DNA from: Brevibacillus migulae
Lineage (GTDB): Bacteria > Bacillota > Bacilli > Brevibacillales > Brevibacillaceae
Reading direction: 5' to 3'
Assembly (NCBI RefSeq): GCF_004521915.1
Contig: NZ_SDKD01000016.1
Location: 1 to 64,000, forward strand
Length of the DNA: 64,000 nucleotides
Shown here: piece by piece, positions 26,038-34,138 of the stretch
How positions within the stretch are numbered: the first letter of the stretch is position 1
Layout of the letters: each line of letters begins with the position of its first letter
Position numbers and translations under genes: made by a program
Notes under the pieces: model-generated
What the model was told of the DNA's origin: nothing
Databases searched by the model: none
What the model saw: the letters and a program-made list of their open reading frames with translations, nothing else

Positions 26038-28473
26038 GTGGGAGAAAAAAAAGAACAGCACTCGCACATTCCCGTCAGGCTGAATGTCCTGTTTTTTATT
26101 GTCTTCCTATTTTTCGCTGCCATCATTTTACGACTCGCGTATGTGCAATTGGTAGAAGGCGAGCAATATAAGCACGCGCTGGAGAAATACAGCACCCGTG
26201 AGCTTTCGATTTCTGCGCCGCGGGGACGTATTCTGGATAAAAACGGGGAAGTGCTGGTCGCCAATAAGCCGGTATATACCGTCATGTACGTGGAGGAGCA
26301 AAATCAATCCATCGATGAAGTGGAAGTGGCGGAAAAACTGGCCCATATTTTGACCATGGACAATAACGAGAAACTGGGGACAGACAAAGAGATGATCAAG
26401 CAGGCTCTCGAGCTGCGCGCGACGCTTCCGGTTGCCTTTGATGAAAAGGGCACAGAGCAGCTAATCGCGCAAATCGAGCCGCGCCTGAAAAGCTTGCCTT
26501 CCATCTCTGCGGTCGACCAGCTTGGCGACCTGGATCTGTTGAATACGGCCTACTCGGTTGGACTGAGAGCGAGAATTCCATTTGATGACAAAGAACGTGA
26601 ACGCATCCGCGCGGGACTGAAAAATACATTTAAAACGACTGCTCAAGGAACAGCGCTGGCGGACATGACCGATCGGGATTTGTTGACCCATGCCACCCAG
26701 CAAAAGATGAAGGTGAATGTCAAGATTCCGGCCGAGGATCGAAAAACGCTTGTAAAAAGCGTAAAGGATCAAATGGGGATATTCCCGGCAGTGGAAAAGC
26801 TGCGGGAAGAATCCGATATGAATCTCTTGCGCTATGCGGCGATGCTTGATTTGGACGTCAAACTGCCACTGACGGATCAGCAGCGGAAATTCCAATGGCA
26901 CAAGCTGGGGATCTTGAAAGAGATGCGCGGGTTTAATACGCCAAGCTATATCCCGCGGCGTGTCAAAGTGAACATCTCGCCGAATGAAATGTTCATGATT
27001 GAAGAGCGTCGGACGGAGCTGCCCGGAATCAGCGTGGTGCTGGAGCCGATCCGGCAGATTCGCCCAGATTCAGGCGGTGCGTTCGGGACCCACTTTTTGG
27101 GATACATCAAGCCCATTCCTGAAAACCAGGTGGATGAGTACATTGCCCAAGGCTACAACCCATCTGACCAGATCGGGATTACGAACCTTGAGAAGTACTA
27201 CGAGCGTTATTTGCGCGGGAAAGACGGCGTCATGGAAGTCCATGTGAACAAGGATTCCCAGACGATTGAGAAGAAGGAGCGCCAGGCTCCGGAGCCAGGC
27301 AATGATTTGGTGCTTGCCCTCGATTGGCGCTTCCAAAGCAAGGTTGAAGATATCATCAAAAAGAAATTTGATGAAATGAAAGGGAATCCGGCTTATCCAA
27401 GCTCCTTAAAAGAGGTCCACGCGTTGGCGATGGATCCGATGACGGGTGAGATTTTGGCAATGGCGAGTTACCCTGACTATGACCTGAATCTCTATTACGA
27501 TCGACAAAAATTTAATCAATATTGGACGTCACTGATTTTGCCGAATGAGTCCAACCGGTTCATCAACTCGGCCTATCCGCCTGGGTCGACGGTCAAACCC
27601 GTGTCGGTCATGCTCTCCTTGCAGGAAAAGCTGACGAATCCGAATGAAACGATCTTTGATCCAGGTTATCGCAAGGTCGGTAATGTTATCATGCGGAACT
27701 GGAAACCAGGTGGTCACGGTTATGTGAATGCTCGTCGCGCACTTCAGGTATCCAACAACACGTACATGTATGAAATGGCTATACGCTTCGCAGATCGGGC
27801 GAAGCACAGCTATAAGGAGCAATTCGCAGCGCTCGATTACTACAATGCACAGTTTGGACTGGGTGTGAAAACCGGTGTGGATTTGCCGTATGAAAGCGCA
27901 GGCTGGGAAAATCCAAACAGCTTCTATGGAAACCTGGCCCATGCGTTCATCGGGCAGTACGACTTGTTCACTCCTATGCAACTTGGCCAATACGTATCGA
28001 CTATCGCCAATGGCGGCTACCGCCTCCGTCCTCACTTCGTCAAAGAGATTCGCCGCGGTACAAACGATCCGAATAAACCAGGTCAAACATTGATGAAAAT
28101 TGAACCAGAAGTATTAAACAAGATCCAGATTGACCCCCAGTGGATTAAGGTTGCACAAGAAGGAATGCGTATGGTAACAATGCCTGGCGGGACTGCATAT
28201 CGACATTTTGCCGGACTACCTTATAACGTAGCAGCTAAAACAGGTACTGCCCAAACCGGTAAGGGGAGTGACAATGCCCTTTTGGTTGGTTATGCTCCAT
28301 ATGAAAATCCAAAAATCGCATTTGTCGTCATCATCCCGAACGGTTTGAAGGATGGGTGGTCTAGCTCGGATGCATCGGGTCCAATTGCTCGCCAAATGCT
28401 GGAGGCTTTCAACGAGCTTAACCCAGGCCTGATGACTTCGCCACCGGCCCAAGCGACTGGGAAGAAAAAGTAG
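26038..28473 (+). CDS. pbpA: Penicillin-binding protein 2 (class B transpeptidase)
   Basis: An 811-residue class B PBP that cross-links peptidoglycan with RodA during elongation. A membrane helix lies at about 16-37, followed by the pedestal (RGRILDKNGEVLV). Catalytic motifs are complete: Ser517-Thr-Val-Lys520 in YPPGSTVKP, SNN at 572-574 and KTG at 734-736. It is longer than B. subtilis PbpA (716 residues) because of an extended N-terminal domain (about 119-296) built of four related ~36-residue units, each following the pattern LL-x2-A-x4-L-x-(A/V)-x-(I/L)-P-x2-D. The GTG at 26038 follows AAGGGGG by eight bases. It lies between mreD and minC. Confidence 0.95.
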   Translation: MGEKKEQHSHIPVRLNVLFFIVFLFFAAIILRLAYVQLVEGEQYKHALEKYSTRELSISAPRGRILDKNGEVLVANKPVYTVMYVEEQNQSIDEVEVAEKLAHILTMDNNEKLGTDKEMIKQALELRATLPVAFDEKGTEQLIAQIEPRLKSLPSISAVDQLGDLDLLNTAYSVGLRARIPFDDKERERIRAGLKNTFKTTAQGTALADMTDRDLLTHATQQKMKVNVKIPAEDRKTLVKSVKDQMGIFPAVEKLREESDMNLLRYAAMLDLDVKLPLTDQQRKFQWHKLGILKEMRGFNTPSYIPRRVKVNISPNEMFMIEERRTELPGISVVLEPIRQIRPDSGGAFGTHFLGYIKPIPENQVDEYIAQGYNPSDQIGITNLEKYYERYLRGKDGVMEVHVNKDSQTIEKKERQAPEPGNDLVLALDWRFQSKVEDIIKKKFDEMKGNPAYPSSLKEVHALAMDPMTGEILAMASYPDYDLNLYYDRQKFNQYWTSLILPNESNRFINSAYPPGSTVKPVSVMLSLQEKLTNPNETIFDPGYRKVGNVIMRNWKPGGHGYVNARRALQVSNNTYMYEMAIRFADRAKHSYKEQFAALDYYNAQFGLGVKTGVDLPYESAGWENPNSFYGNLAHAFIGQYDLFTPMQLGQYVSTIANGGYRLRPHFVKEIRRGTNDPNKPGQTLMKIEPEVLNKIQIDPQWIKVAQEGMRMVTMPGGTAYRHFAGLPYNVAAKTGTAQTGKGSDNALLVGYAPYENPKIAFVVIIPNGLKDGWSSSDASGPIARQMLEAFNELNPGLMTSPPAQATGKKK

Positions 28474-28557
28474 CGATCTGTTTCGGCAAAATTTTCAACA
28501 TGAGCAGGAATTTAGTCCCGGGACGACGAATGGTAACGGTTGAGGTGAAACAGGTCC

Positions 28558-29229
28558 ATGTCGACGGTAACGAACAAAGTAACAATCAAAGGAACGAAAG
28601 ATGGCTTAGTCTTCTACATGGACGACACGTGTTCATTCGACGATCTGGTTGCCGATCTGCGGGAAAAGATTGAGCATAGTCATCAGCAGATATTGACCGG
28701 ACCGCTTGTGCGGGTTTCGATAAAATTGGGAAACCGTTATTGCTCCGCCGAGCAGCAGGAGCAGTTGACGGATATCATCCGACAAAAAGGGAACCTGGTG
28801 ATCCATACGATCGATGCTGACGTGATCACGAAGGAAGAAGCTTTTGCCGAACGATTAAAAACCAGCTTCAAAATCCAGACACATACGGTACGCTCCGGAC
28901 AAGTGCTGGAATTTGACGGAGACGTGCTTCTTCTGGGTGATGTGAACCCGGGAGGCACGGTGAAAAGCACAGGCAGTATCTATGTGATCGGGAATTTACG
29001 CGGGATTGCTCATGCGGGAACAAATGGGGATCACGAGGTCATCATCGCTGCTGCTTCCATGCAGCCGACGCAGCTCAGGATTGCCGAAGTGATCAGCCGT
29101 CCTGGTGAGGAATGGGCAGAAGTCACGGGTGCTACTGAATTTGCCTATTTGCAAGAAGGCAAAATGCTGGTAGCCAAGATGAACTATCTGTCACGGGTCA
29201 GACCCGATTTGGGAGAGAAGAAACGGTAG
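28558..29229 (+). CDS. minC: Septum site-determining protein MinC
   Basis: A 223-residue FtsZ inhibitor. The N-terminal domain (1-100) blocks FtsZ assembly; the C-terminal beta-helix (about 105-210) has the repeated Gly pattern seen in VRSGQVLEFDGDVLLLGDVN and in GSIYVIGNLRGIAHAG, and it binds MinD. GAGGTGA lies nine bases before the ATG. It is followed directly by minD. Confidence 0.95.
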   Translation: MSTVTNKVTIKGTKDGLVFYMDDTCSFDDLVADLREKIEHSHQQILTGPLVRVSIKLGNRYCSAEQQEQLTDIIRQKGNLVIHTIDADVITKEEAFAERLKTSFKIQTHTVRSGQVLEFDGDVLLLGDVNPGGTVKSTGSIYVIGNLRGIAHAGTNGDHEVIIAAASMQPTQLRIAEVISRPGEEWAEVTGATEFAYLQEGKMLVAKMNYLSRVRPDLGEKKR

Positions 29230-29256
29230 TGCGTGCAAGAATGAGGAGGTAGCGAC

Positions 29257-30051
29257 GTGGGTATCGGAATCGTAGTAACTTCAGGAAAAGGCGGGGTCGG
29301 CAAAACGACCACTTCGGCCAATATCGGAACCGCTCTGGCCCTTCATGGTCAGAAGGTATGTCTGGTGGATACCGATATCGGACTGCGGAATTTGGACGTG
29401 GTCATGGGGCTGGAAAACCGGATTATTTACGATCTGGTCGATGTGGCTGAGGGAGCCTGCCGCCTGCAACAAGCATTGATTAAGGATAAACGCTTCGAGA
29501 CGCTTTCCTTGCTTCCGGCAGCGCAAACCAAAGATAAATCGGCGGTAACTCCCGAGCAGATAGAAGAGATCGTCACCCAGCTCAAACGAGAATTCGACTA
29601 TGTCATCATTGACTGCCCAGCAGGGATTGAGCAAGGCTTTAAAAATGCCGTTGCCGGTGCAGACCAAGCGATTGTGGTCACGACTCCGGAGAAGGCAGCG
29701 GTGCGCGACGCAGACCGCATCATCGGATTATTGGAGCGCGAAAAGGTAGGTATGCCGAAGCTGGTGATCAACCGTGTCCGCTCTCATATGATGAAAAATG
29801 GGGATATGCTGGATGTTGAAGACATCTTGGATTTATTAGCCATTGACTTGCTTGGCGTCGTGCCCGATGATGAATTTGTGATCAAGTCTGCCAACCAAGG
29901 GGAGCCAGCGGTCATGAGCCATGAGTCGCGAGCATCGCTGGCTTATCGCAATATCGCACGCCGCTTGTTGGGCGAATCGGTGCCTTTGATGCCGATGGAA
30001 GAAAAGGCCGGTGTGCTTACAAAGTTCCGTAAGTTTTTCGGACTCAAATAA
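29257..30051 (+). CDS. minD: Septum site-determining ATPase MinD
   Basis: A 264-residue deviant-Walker ATPase (SGKGGVGKTTTSANIG at residues 9-24) that recruits MinC to the membrane. Switch motifs DTDIGLRNLDVVMG and DCPAG are present. The C-terminal amphipathic helix LTKFRKFFGLK is the membrane-targeting sequence. The GTG start follows GAGGAGG. A terminator follows. Confidence 0.97.
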   Translation: MGIGIVVTSGKGGVGKTTTSANIGTALALHGQKVCLVDTDIGLRNLDVVMGLENRIIYDLVDVAEGACRLQQALIKDKRFETLSLLPAAQTKDKSAVTPEQIEEIVTQLKREFDYVIIDCPAGIEQGFKNAVAGADQAIVVTTPEKAAVRDADRIIGLLEREKVGMPKLVINRVRSHMMKNGDMLDVEDILDLLAIDLLGVVPDDEFVIKSANQGEPAVMSHESRASLAYRNIARRLLGESVPLMPMEEKAGVLTKFRKFFGLK

Positions 30052-30061
30052 TAAATGGGAA

Positions 30062-30090
30062 AAGGGACAGGGATGAACCTGTTCCTTTTT
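30062..30090 (+). terminator. Rho-independent terminator after minD
   Basis: AAGGGACAGG and CCTGTTCCTT pair with one G-T pair around a six-base loop and run into five T residues. rodA starts 52 bases later, so it may be a partial stop. Confidence 0.8.
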
Positions 30091-30142
30091 CACGGCATTT
30101 CTCGAAGAAGTGCAGGGGCTATGGGAGAAAGAGGGGGAAAAG

Positions 30143-31273
30143 ATGAATCTTGAAAAGAGACACCTGAAACAGCTGGATTGGTCGATTCTCGCTATTCTTC
30201 TTGCGTTTGGATTGTTTAGCTACTTAGGAATCTCGGGATCGGCTGATGGTGTTGAGAAAGCCAATATGCAGCTGCTGTGGTATGCATTTGGTTTCGTTGT
30301 CTTGCTGGTGACCCTGTTGTTTGATTTTCGGATTTTTCATCAGACGGCGTATATTCTTTACGGGATCGGGATCATTCTCTTGATTGGCGTTCTCGGCACA
30401 GAAGAACAGTACGGTGCAACGAGCTGGTACAAGATCGGCTCCATCAACTTTCAACCGTCAGAACTGATGAAATTGTTTACGATCCTGGCCGTGGCTCGTA
30501 TTATGGCGAATCAAGCGGATAACCCGGATCGGTATCGAAGCTTTTATCAGTTGATGCCTGCTGGATTGCTGCTCGCAGTTCCTACGCTGCTCATCCTGAT
30601 CCAGCCGGACTTGGGAACAGCAGTTGTTTATTGCGGAATGCTCGCGACGATGCTGATTGTAGGCGGTATTCGCTTGCGTCATGTCATGTACATCGGAACA
30701 CTCATTGGCAGCTTTTTTGTGGGCATGACTTTTCTGTATCAGTATAAGCGGGATATCTTTCACAAAATCATTAAAGAGTATCAGTGGGATCGGATCGTTT
30801 ATTGGTTGAATCCGGATTTGGAAGCCATGGGCAGAGGATTTCAGCTGAAGCAGTCTTTGATTGCGGTTGGCTCCGGCCAGTTGATGGGAAAAGGCCTGAA
30901 CACCTCCACACAGGCCAGCTACGGCTGGGTTCCCGTCGGTGAAAGTGATTTCATCTTTACGGTCATTGCGGAAAAAATGGGTTTTATCGGTGCGGGCTGT
31001 CTGATGATTCTCTTTTTCTTCCTCATTTACCGGATGATTCGCATCGCCTTCGAGACTACGGATCCGTTTGGCAGCTATGTTGTGTCCGGAGTGGTTGGGA
31101 TGCTGACCTTCCAGGTATTCGAAAACATTGGGATGACGATTCAGTTGATGCCAATTACAGGCTTGCCTCTTCCCTTTATCAGTTATGGGGGAAGCTCGCT
31201 GCTCAGTAACTTTTTGATCATGGGCGTCGTCTTGAATATTGGGATGCGAAAAGATACACTTCGATTTGACTAA
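30143..31273 (+). CDS. rodA: Peptidoglycan glycosyltransferase RodA (SEDS family)
   Basis: A 376-residue SEDS glycosyltransferase with ten membrane helices that polymerises lipid II with PBP2. Family motifs: FQPSELMKL, IQPDLGTAVVY, KGLNTSTQASYGWVPVGESDFIF (catalytic Asp in ESDF) and GLPLPFISYGGSSLL. The ATG at 30143 follows GAGGGGG. Its position beside pbp2 and mreBCD favours RodA over FtsW. Confidence 0.94.
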   Translation: MNLEKRHLKQLDWSILAILLAFGLFSYLGISGSADGVEKANMQLLWYAFGFVVLLVTLLFDFRIFHQTAYILYGIGIILLIGVLGTEEQYGATSWYKIGSINFQPSELMKLFTILAVARIMANQADNPDRYRSFYQLMPAGLLLAVPTLLILIQPDLGTAVVYCGMLATMLIVGGIRLRHVMYIGTLIGSFFVGMTFLYQYKRDIFHKIIKEYQWDRIVYWLNPDLEAMGRGFQLKQSLIAVGSGQLMGKGLNTSTQASYGWVPVGESDFIFTVIAEKMGFIGAGCLMILFFFLIYRMIRIAFETTDPFGSYVVSGVVGMLTFQVFENIGMTIQLMPITGLPLPFISYGGSSLLSNFLIMGVVLNIGMRKDTLRFD

Positions 31274-31298
31274 CTAGTGGGAACAAATTGTAAAATAC

Positions 31299-31327
31299 GT
31301 GACAAACTATTGGAAATATGCTACACT
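31299..31327 (+). promoter_or_regulatory. Probable promoter of the cold-shock gene
   Basis: GTGACA, 17 bases, TACACT with TG one base before the -10 hexamer. It would give a leader of about 200 bases, as is common for cold-shock genes. Confidence 0.5.
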
Positions 31328-31381
31328 TAAGGTAAGTTAACCAGATTTTTTCCCATAGAACGATTTGATGGATTGGATGAT

Positions 31382-31444
31382 AAGTCGTACCCGTTATGAG
31401 ATGCAATCACCATGTGATCAAATCTCTACAGGTGCGGCTTTTTT
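31382..31444 (+). terminator. Three-stem terminator-like structure in the csp leader
   Basis: Nested pairs: AAGTCGTACC (31382-31391) with GGTGCGGCTT (31431-31440) as a 10-bp stem with three G-T pairs, then GAGAT/ATCTC and ATCAC/GTGAT inside, ending in six T. It could stop rodA read-through or act as an attenuator for the cold-shock gene. Confidence 0.6.
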
Positions 31445-31495
31445 CAGTGCATTGAAAGGATCGGGTGAGTGGTCGGGGTTAACGCAACACTTTTA

Positions 31496-31511
31496 CGCCA
31501 AGCAATTGGCG
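31496..31511 (+). other. Hairpin just upstream of the csp ribosome binding site
   Basis: CGCCAA-gcaa-TTGGCG, followed by CATTTTT and then AGGAGG. Being so close to the ribosome binding site, it may contribute to temperature-dependent translation. Confidence 0.45.
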
Positions 31512-31533
31512 CATTTTTAGGAGGTTTTTCTCA

Positions 31534-31734
31534 ATGCAACAAGGTACAGTTAAATGGTTTAACGCAGAAAAAGGTTTTGGTTTCATTCAAGTAGAGGGCG
31601 GAGACGACGTATTCGTTCACTACAGCGCAATCAAAGCTGAAGGTTTCAAAACTCTCGAAGAAGGCCAAAAGGTTGAATTCGAAATCGTTCAAGGCAGCCG
31701 TGGACCACAAGCTGCTAACGTAGTAAAACTGTAA
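31534..31734 (+). CDS. cspB: Cold-shock protein, CspA/CspB family
   Basis: A 66-residue OB-fold nucleic-acid chaperone. RNP1 (KGFGFIQVEG) and RNP2 (DVFVHYSAI) are both present, and the acidic surface and length match Bacillus CspB. An excellent AGGAGG ribosome binding site and highly biased codons suggest strong expression. The long structured leader suggests post-transcriptional control. The paralogue letter cannot be fixed from sequence alone. Confidence 0.97.
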   Translation: MQQGTVKWFNAEKGFGFIQVEGGDDVFVHYSAIKAEGFKTLEEGQKVEFEIVQGSRGPQAANVVKL

Positions 31735-31749
31735 TATTCCTTGTAGCAT

Positions 31750-31783
31750 AAAAAGCAGTCTCTCTCCGGAGGGACTGCTTTTT
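31750..31783 (+). terminator. Terminator after the cold-shock gene
   Basis: AAAAAGCAGTC and GACTGCTTTTT form a perfect 11-bp arm with additional inner pairing CTC/GAG, ending in five T. Confidence 0.92.
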
Positions 31784-31861
31784 CGCATGTTTGGGGGGAT
31801 TTATCATATTGGATGTAGACAAGTCATAAGATGAGAGAAAGAGTGGGACGGGGGGATTCGT

Positions 31862-32653
31862 ATGCCAAGTGGTGGAGACCGCGTCAAAGAGAGACGGCGG
31901 GAAAGGATGGAGCGCATTCGGATGCAGGTCAGAGACAGCATGCCTCCATATTTGCATGATATTGTCGATCCTGTGGAAACACGTTATACGGCGAGCTCAT
32001 TTCCCTTTTCAAGTCAGGCTGACGAAGACCAACCGCCGGCCATGCCGCCTCAGGAAAAAATCGGCATTCAAATCTTTTTATCCTTATTTTTGCTCGGTTC
32101 GATCTGGCTGATGTTCAAGAGCAGCACGCCTTTGCCTGCCTCCTGGAAGGAGACCGTGCGGGAAGTCATGACCCGAGAATTTAATTTTGAAGGAGTTTCT
32201 GCTTGGTATCAGGAGAAATTTGGGCAAGTGCCGACGATTTTGCCTGTCCTTACGCCGACCAATAAGGCTGTCCCTGCTCAAGGGAGCGCGGTAAATCAAC
32301 CGTGGCAGGTAGCGGGAGAGTGGAAGGTCCTGAAGCCGTATGATCCGACCAGCTCCAAGCTCATTCTCGGGGTAGAAGGCACTGGGCAAATCAAAAACGG
32401 TGAGCTTGGTTGGGTTACCTTCGTGGGTGACAAGCCAGGCTATGGTTTGACGGTAGTGGTACGTATGGCAGGGAATCGCGAAGCGTGGTATGGAAATTTG
32501 GAGGCCGTAGCAGTAGAAAAGGATGAGATGGTAAACCCAGGGGATGTGCTGGGTGTTGCAGGGGCCACGCCGGAAAAAAACAGGCTGCTGTACTTAGGGG
32601 TGAGGGAGAATCAGCAATTTATCGATCCACTGGAAGTGATACCGCTTGAGTGA
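31862..32653 (+). CDS. spoIVFA: Stage IV sporulation protein FA
   Basis: A 263-residue membrane-anchored protein that holds SpoIVFB and BofA in the outer forespore membrane and restrains pro-sigma-K cleavage until SpoIVB cuts it. It has a long cytoplasmic N-terminus, one membrane helix (about 70-87) and an external degenerate LytM/M23 domain (about 175-260). The usual M23 catalytic His-x-His is missing (AWYGNLE stands in its place), as expected for SpoIVFA. It overlaps spoIVFB by eight bases. A GGGGGGA ribosome binding site precedes the ATG. Confidence 0.9.
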   Translation: MPSGGDRVKERRRERMERIRMQVRDSMPPYLHDIVDPVETRYTASSFPFSSQADEDQPPAMPPQEKIGIQIFLSLFLLGSIWLMFKSSTPLPASWKETVREVMTREFNFEGVSAWYQEKFGQVPTILPVLTPTNKAVPAQGSAVNQPWQVAGEWKVLKPYDPTSSKLILGVEGTGQIKNGELGWVTFVGDKPGYGLTVVVRMAGNREAWYGNLEAVAVEKDEMVNPGDVLGVAGATPEKNRLLYLGVRENQQFIDPLEVIPLE

Positions 32654-33488
32654 ACGATTGTTTTGGGGCATTCGCATACGGATTCATCTCCTGTTCTGGG
32701 CGGTGCTGGGCATTTCCGTCGCCACGGGATACTTTGTTGAAGTGATCACGCTGTTTGTCATTGTGTTTATCCATGAATTGGGGCATGTCGCGGTCGCGCG
32801 GGAATTGGGCTGGCATGTGACGCAGATTGAGCTGCTGCCTTTTGGCGGTTACGTACATATCGAGGATGAGGCGGCCGCTGAACCATTGGATGAAATCGTT
32901 GTTGCGTTGGCAGGGCCGTTTATGAATGTGGCTATGGCATTCGTGTCTTTGGTTTGCTGGAAGCTGGGCATCTGGTCGGAATCCTGGACTGAGTATTTTG
33001 TCACCAGCAATTTTCTGGTAGCAGGATTTAACCTGCTGCCGATCTGGCCTTTGGATGGAGGGCGTATTCTGCAAGCGGTGTTGTCCAGCCAGCTGCCGTA
33101 TCGGACGGCGGCACTTGGCTCGATCGGCCTCAGCATATTCCTGGCTGCCTTGATGCTCGGAATCGGAATATTCCACTTTCATGTCAACGCGCTGGCTGTC
33201 GGAACATATTTGCTCGCATTGAATGTGCAGGCGTTTCTGCGCTTTCCCTACCAATTTATTCGCTTTCTCATGGAGAAATACGTACAAGCCTTGGATGAAC
33301 ATCCCATCCGGCCGGTGCGTTTGTCGCCGGAAACGACCGCTTGGGATGCAGCCCTTTTAATGCGGAAAGGCTCTTACCACCTTTTTTACATCACGGGAGA
33401 AAACGGAGGAATTTTATCTGAGGAGCAGTTGTTGAAAGCGCTCTTGTTTGAGCAAAAACAGCATGCCGCTATTCATCGCTTGCTGTAG
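32646..33488 (+). CDS. spoIVFB: Stage IV sporulation protein FB (S2P-type protease)
   Basis: A 280-residue intramembrane M50 metalloprotease that cleaves pro-sigma-K in the mother cell. The zinc motif HELGH (HELGHVAVARELGW, about residue 43) and the third-ligand motif NLLPIWPLDGG are intact, with six hydrophobic helices. The C-terminal ~80 residues form the CBS-like cytoplasmic domain. The TTG start inside the end of spoIVFA, with GGAAGTGAT upstream, points to translational coupling. Confidence 0.94.
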   Translation: MSERLFWGIRIRIHLLFWAVLGISVATGYFVEVITLFVIVFIHELGHVAVARELGWHVTQIELLPFGGYVHIEDEAAAEPLDEIVVALAGPFMNVAMAFVSLVCWKLGIWSESWTEYFVTSNFLVAGFNLLPIWPLDGGRILQAVLSSQLPYRTAALGSIGLSIFLAALMLGIGIFHFHVNALAVGTYLLALNVQAFLRFPYQFIRFLMEKYVQALDEHPIRPVRLSPETTAWDAALLMRKGSYHLFYITGENGGILSEEQLLKALLFEQKQHAAIHRLL

Positions 33489-33534
33489 GAGTAGCGATAA
33501 CATAATTTGGTAAATATAAGATGCAGAGGGGGGA

Positions 33535-34059
33535 ATGATGCCCATGCATCTCGTCATATCGATATGGGTGGTGCTTGCTGCTTGGCGCTGGGGGGATTGG
33601 TCAAAGATTTACGCCTATTACCCCACGATGCTGTACATTCTCGTCTTTAATTTACAATACAGTGTGCTGAGCCATAGCTTTGATTATCATCTATGGAAAA
33701 TGGGGGAGGAGCTTTTCCCCAATCATTTGCATGTGGATTTACTATACAGCTATCTCATTTTACCGTTTGCAACCTTTCTTTTTTTATCGAATTATCCGCA
33801 TGAGTGGAAGGGCAAGCTCCTGCACTATGCCAAATGGATCGCCGTTTTTGTCGGTTTGGAATGGGTCGCAACCCTTTTTGAAAGCATTACCTACGAAAAC
33901 GACTGGAATCTTTATTGGTCAGTTTTGTTTAATGTGATCATGTTTCCCATGCTCCGGTTTCACTATCGTCACCCGTTTCTTAGTTGGCCGCTTTCTTTTC
34001 TCATCATGTTTGTCCTCATCTGGTACTTTGAAGTCCCGTTTGTGAAAGACCTCGAGTAG
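33535..34059 (+). CDS. Membrane protein, CBO0543-family-like
   Basis: A ~174-residue protein with about five hydrophobic helices and Trp/His-rich loops (AWRWGDWSKIYAYYPTML; HSFDYHLWK). It resembles the CBO0543 group of Firmicute membrane proteins, whose function is unknown. AGAGGGGGG precedes closely spaced ATG codons at 33535, 33538 and 33544, any of which could be used. It separates spoIVFB from rng, which are neighbours in some Bacillales. Confidence 0.7.
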   Translation: MMPMHLVISIWVVLAAWRWGDWSKIYAYYPTMLYILVFNLQYSVLSHSFDYHLWKMGEELFPNHLHVDLLYSYLILPFATFLFLSNYPHEWKGKLLHYAKWIAVFVGLEWVATLFESITYENDWNLYWSVLFNVIMFPMLRFHYRHPFLSWPLSFLIMFVLIWYFEVPFVKDLE

Positions 34060-34138
34060 GCGCGGCCATTGGACGTGCCTTTCTGCTTTTGGTGCAGTAC
34101 AATGATGGACAGGAAAGACAAAAGAGGGAGAAAGTGTT

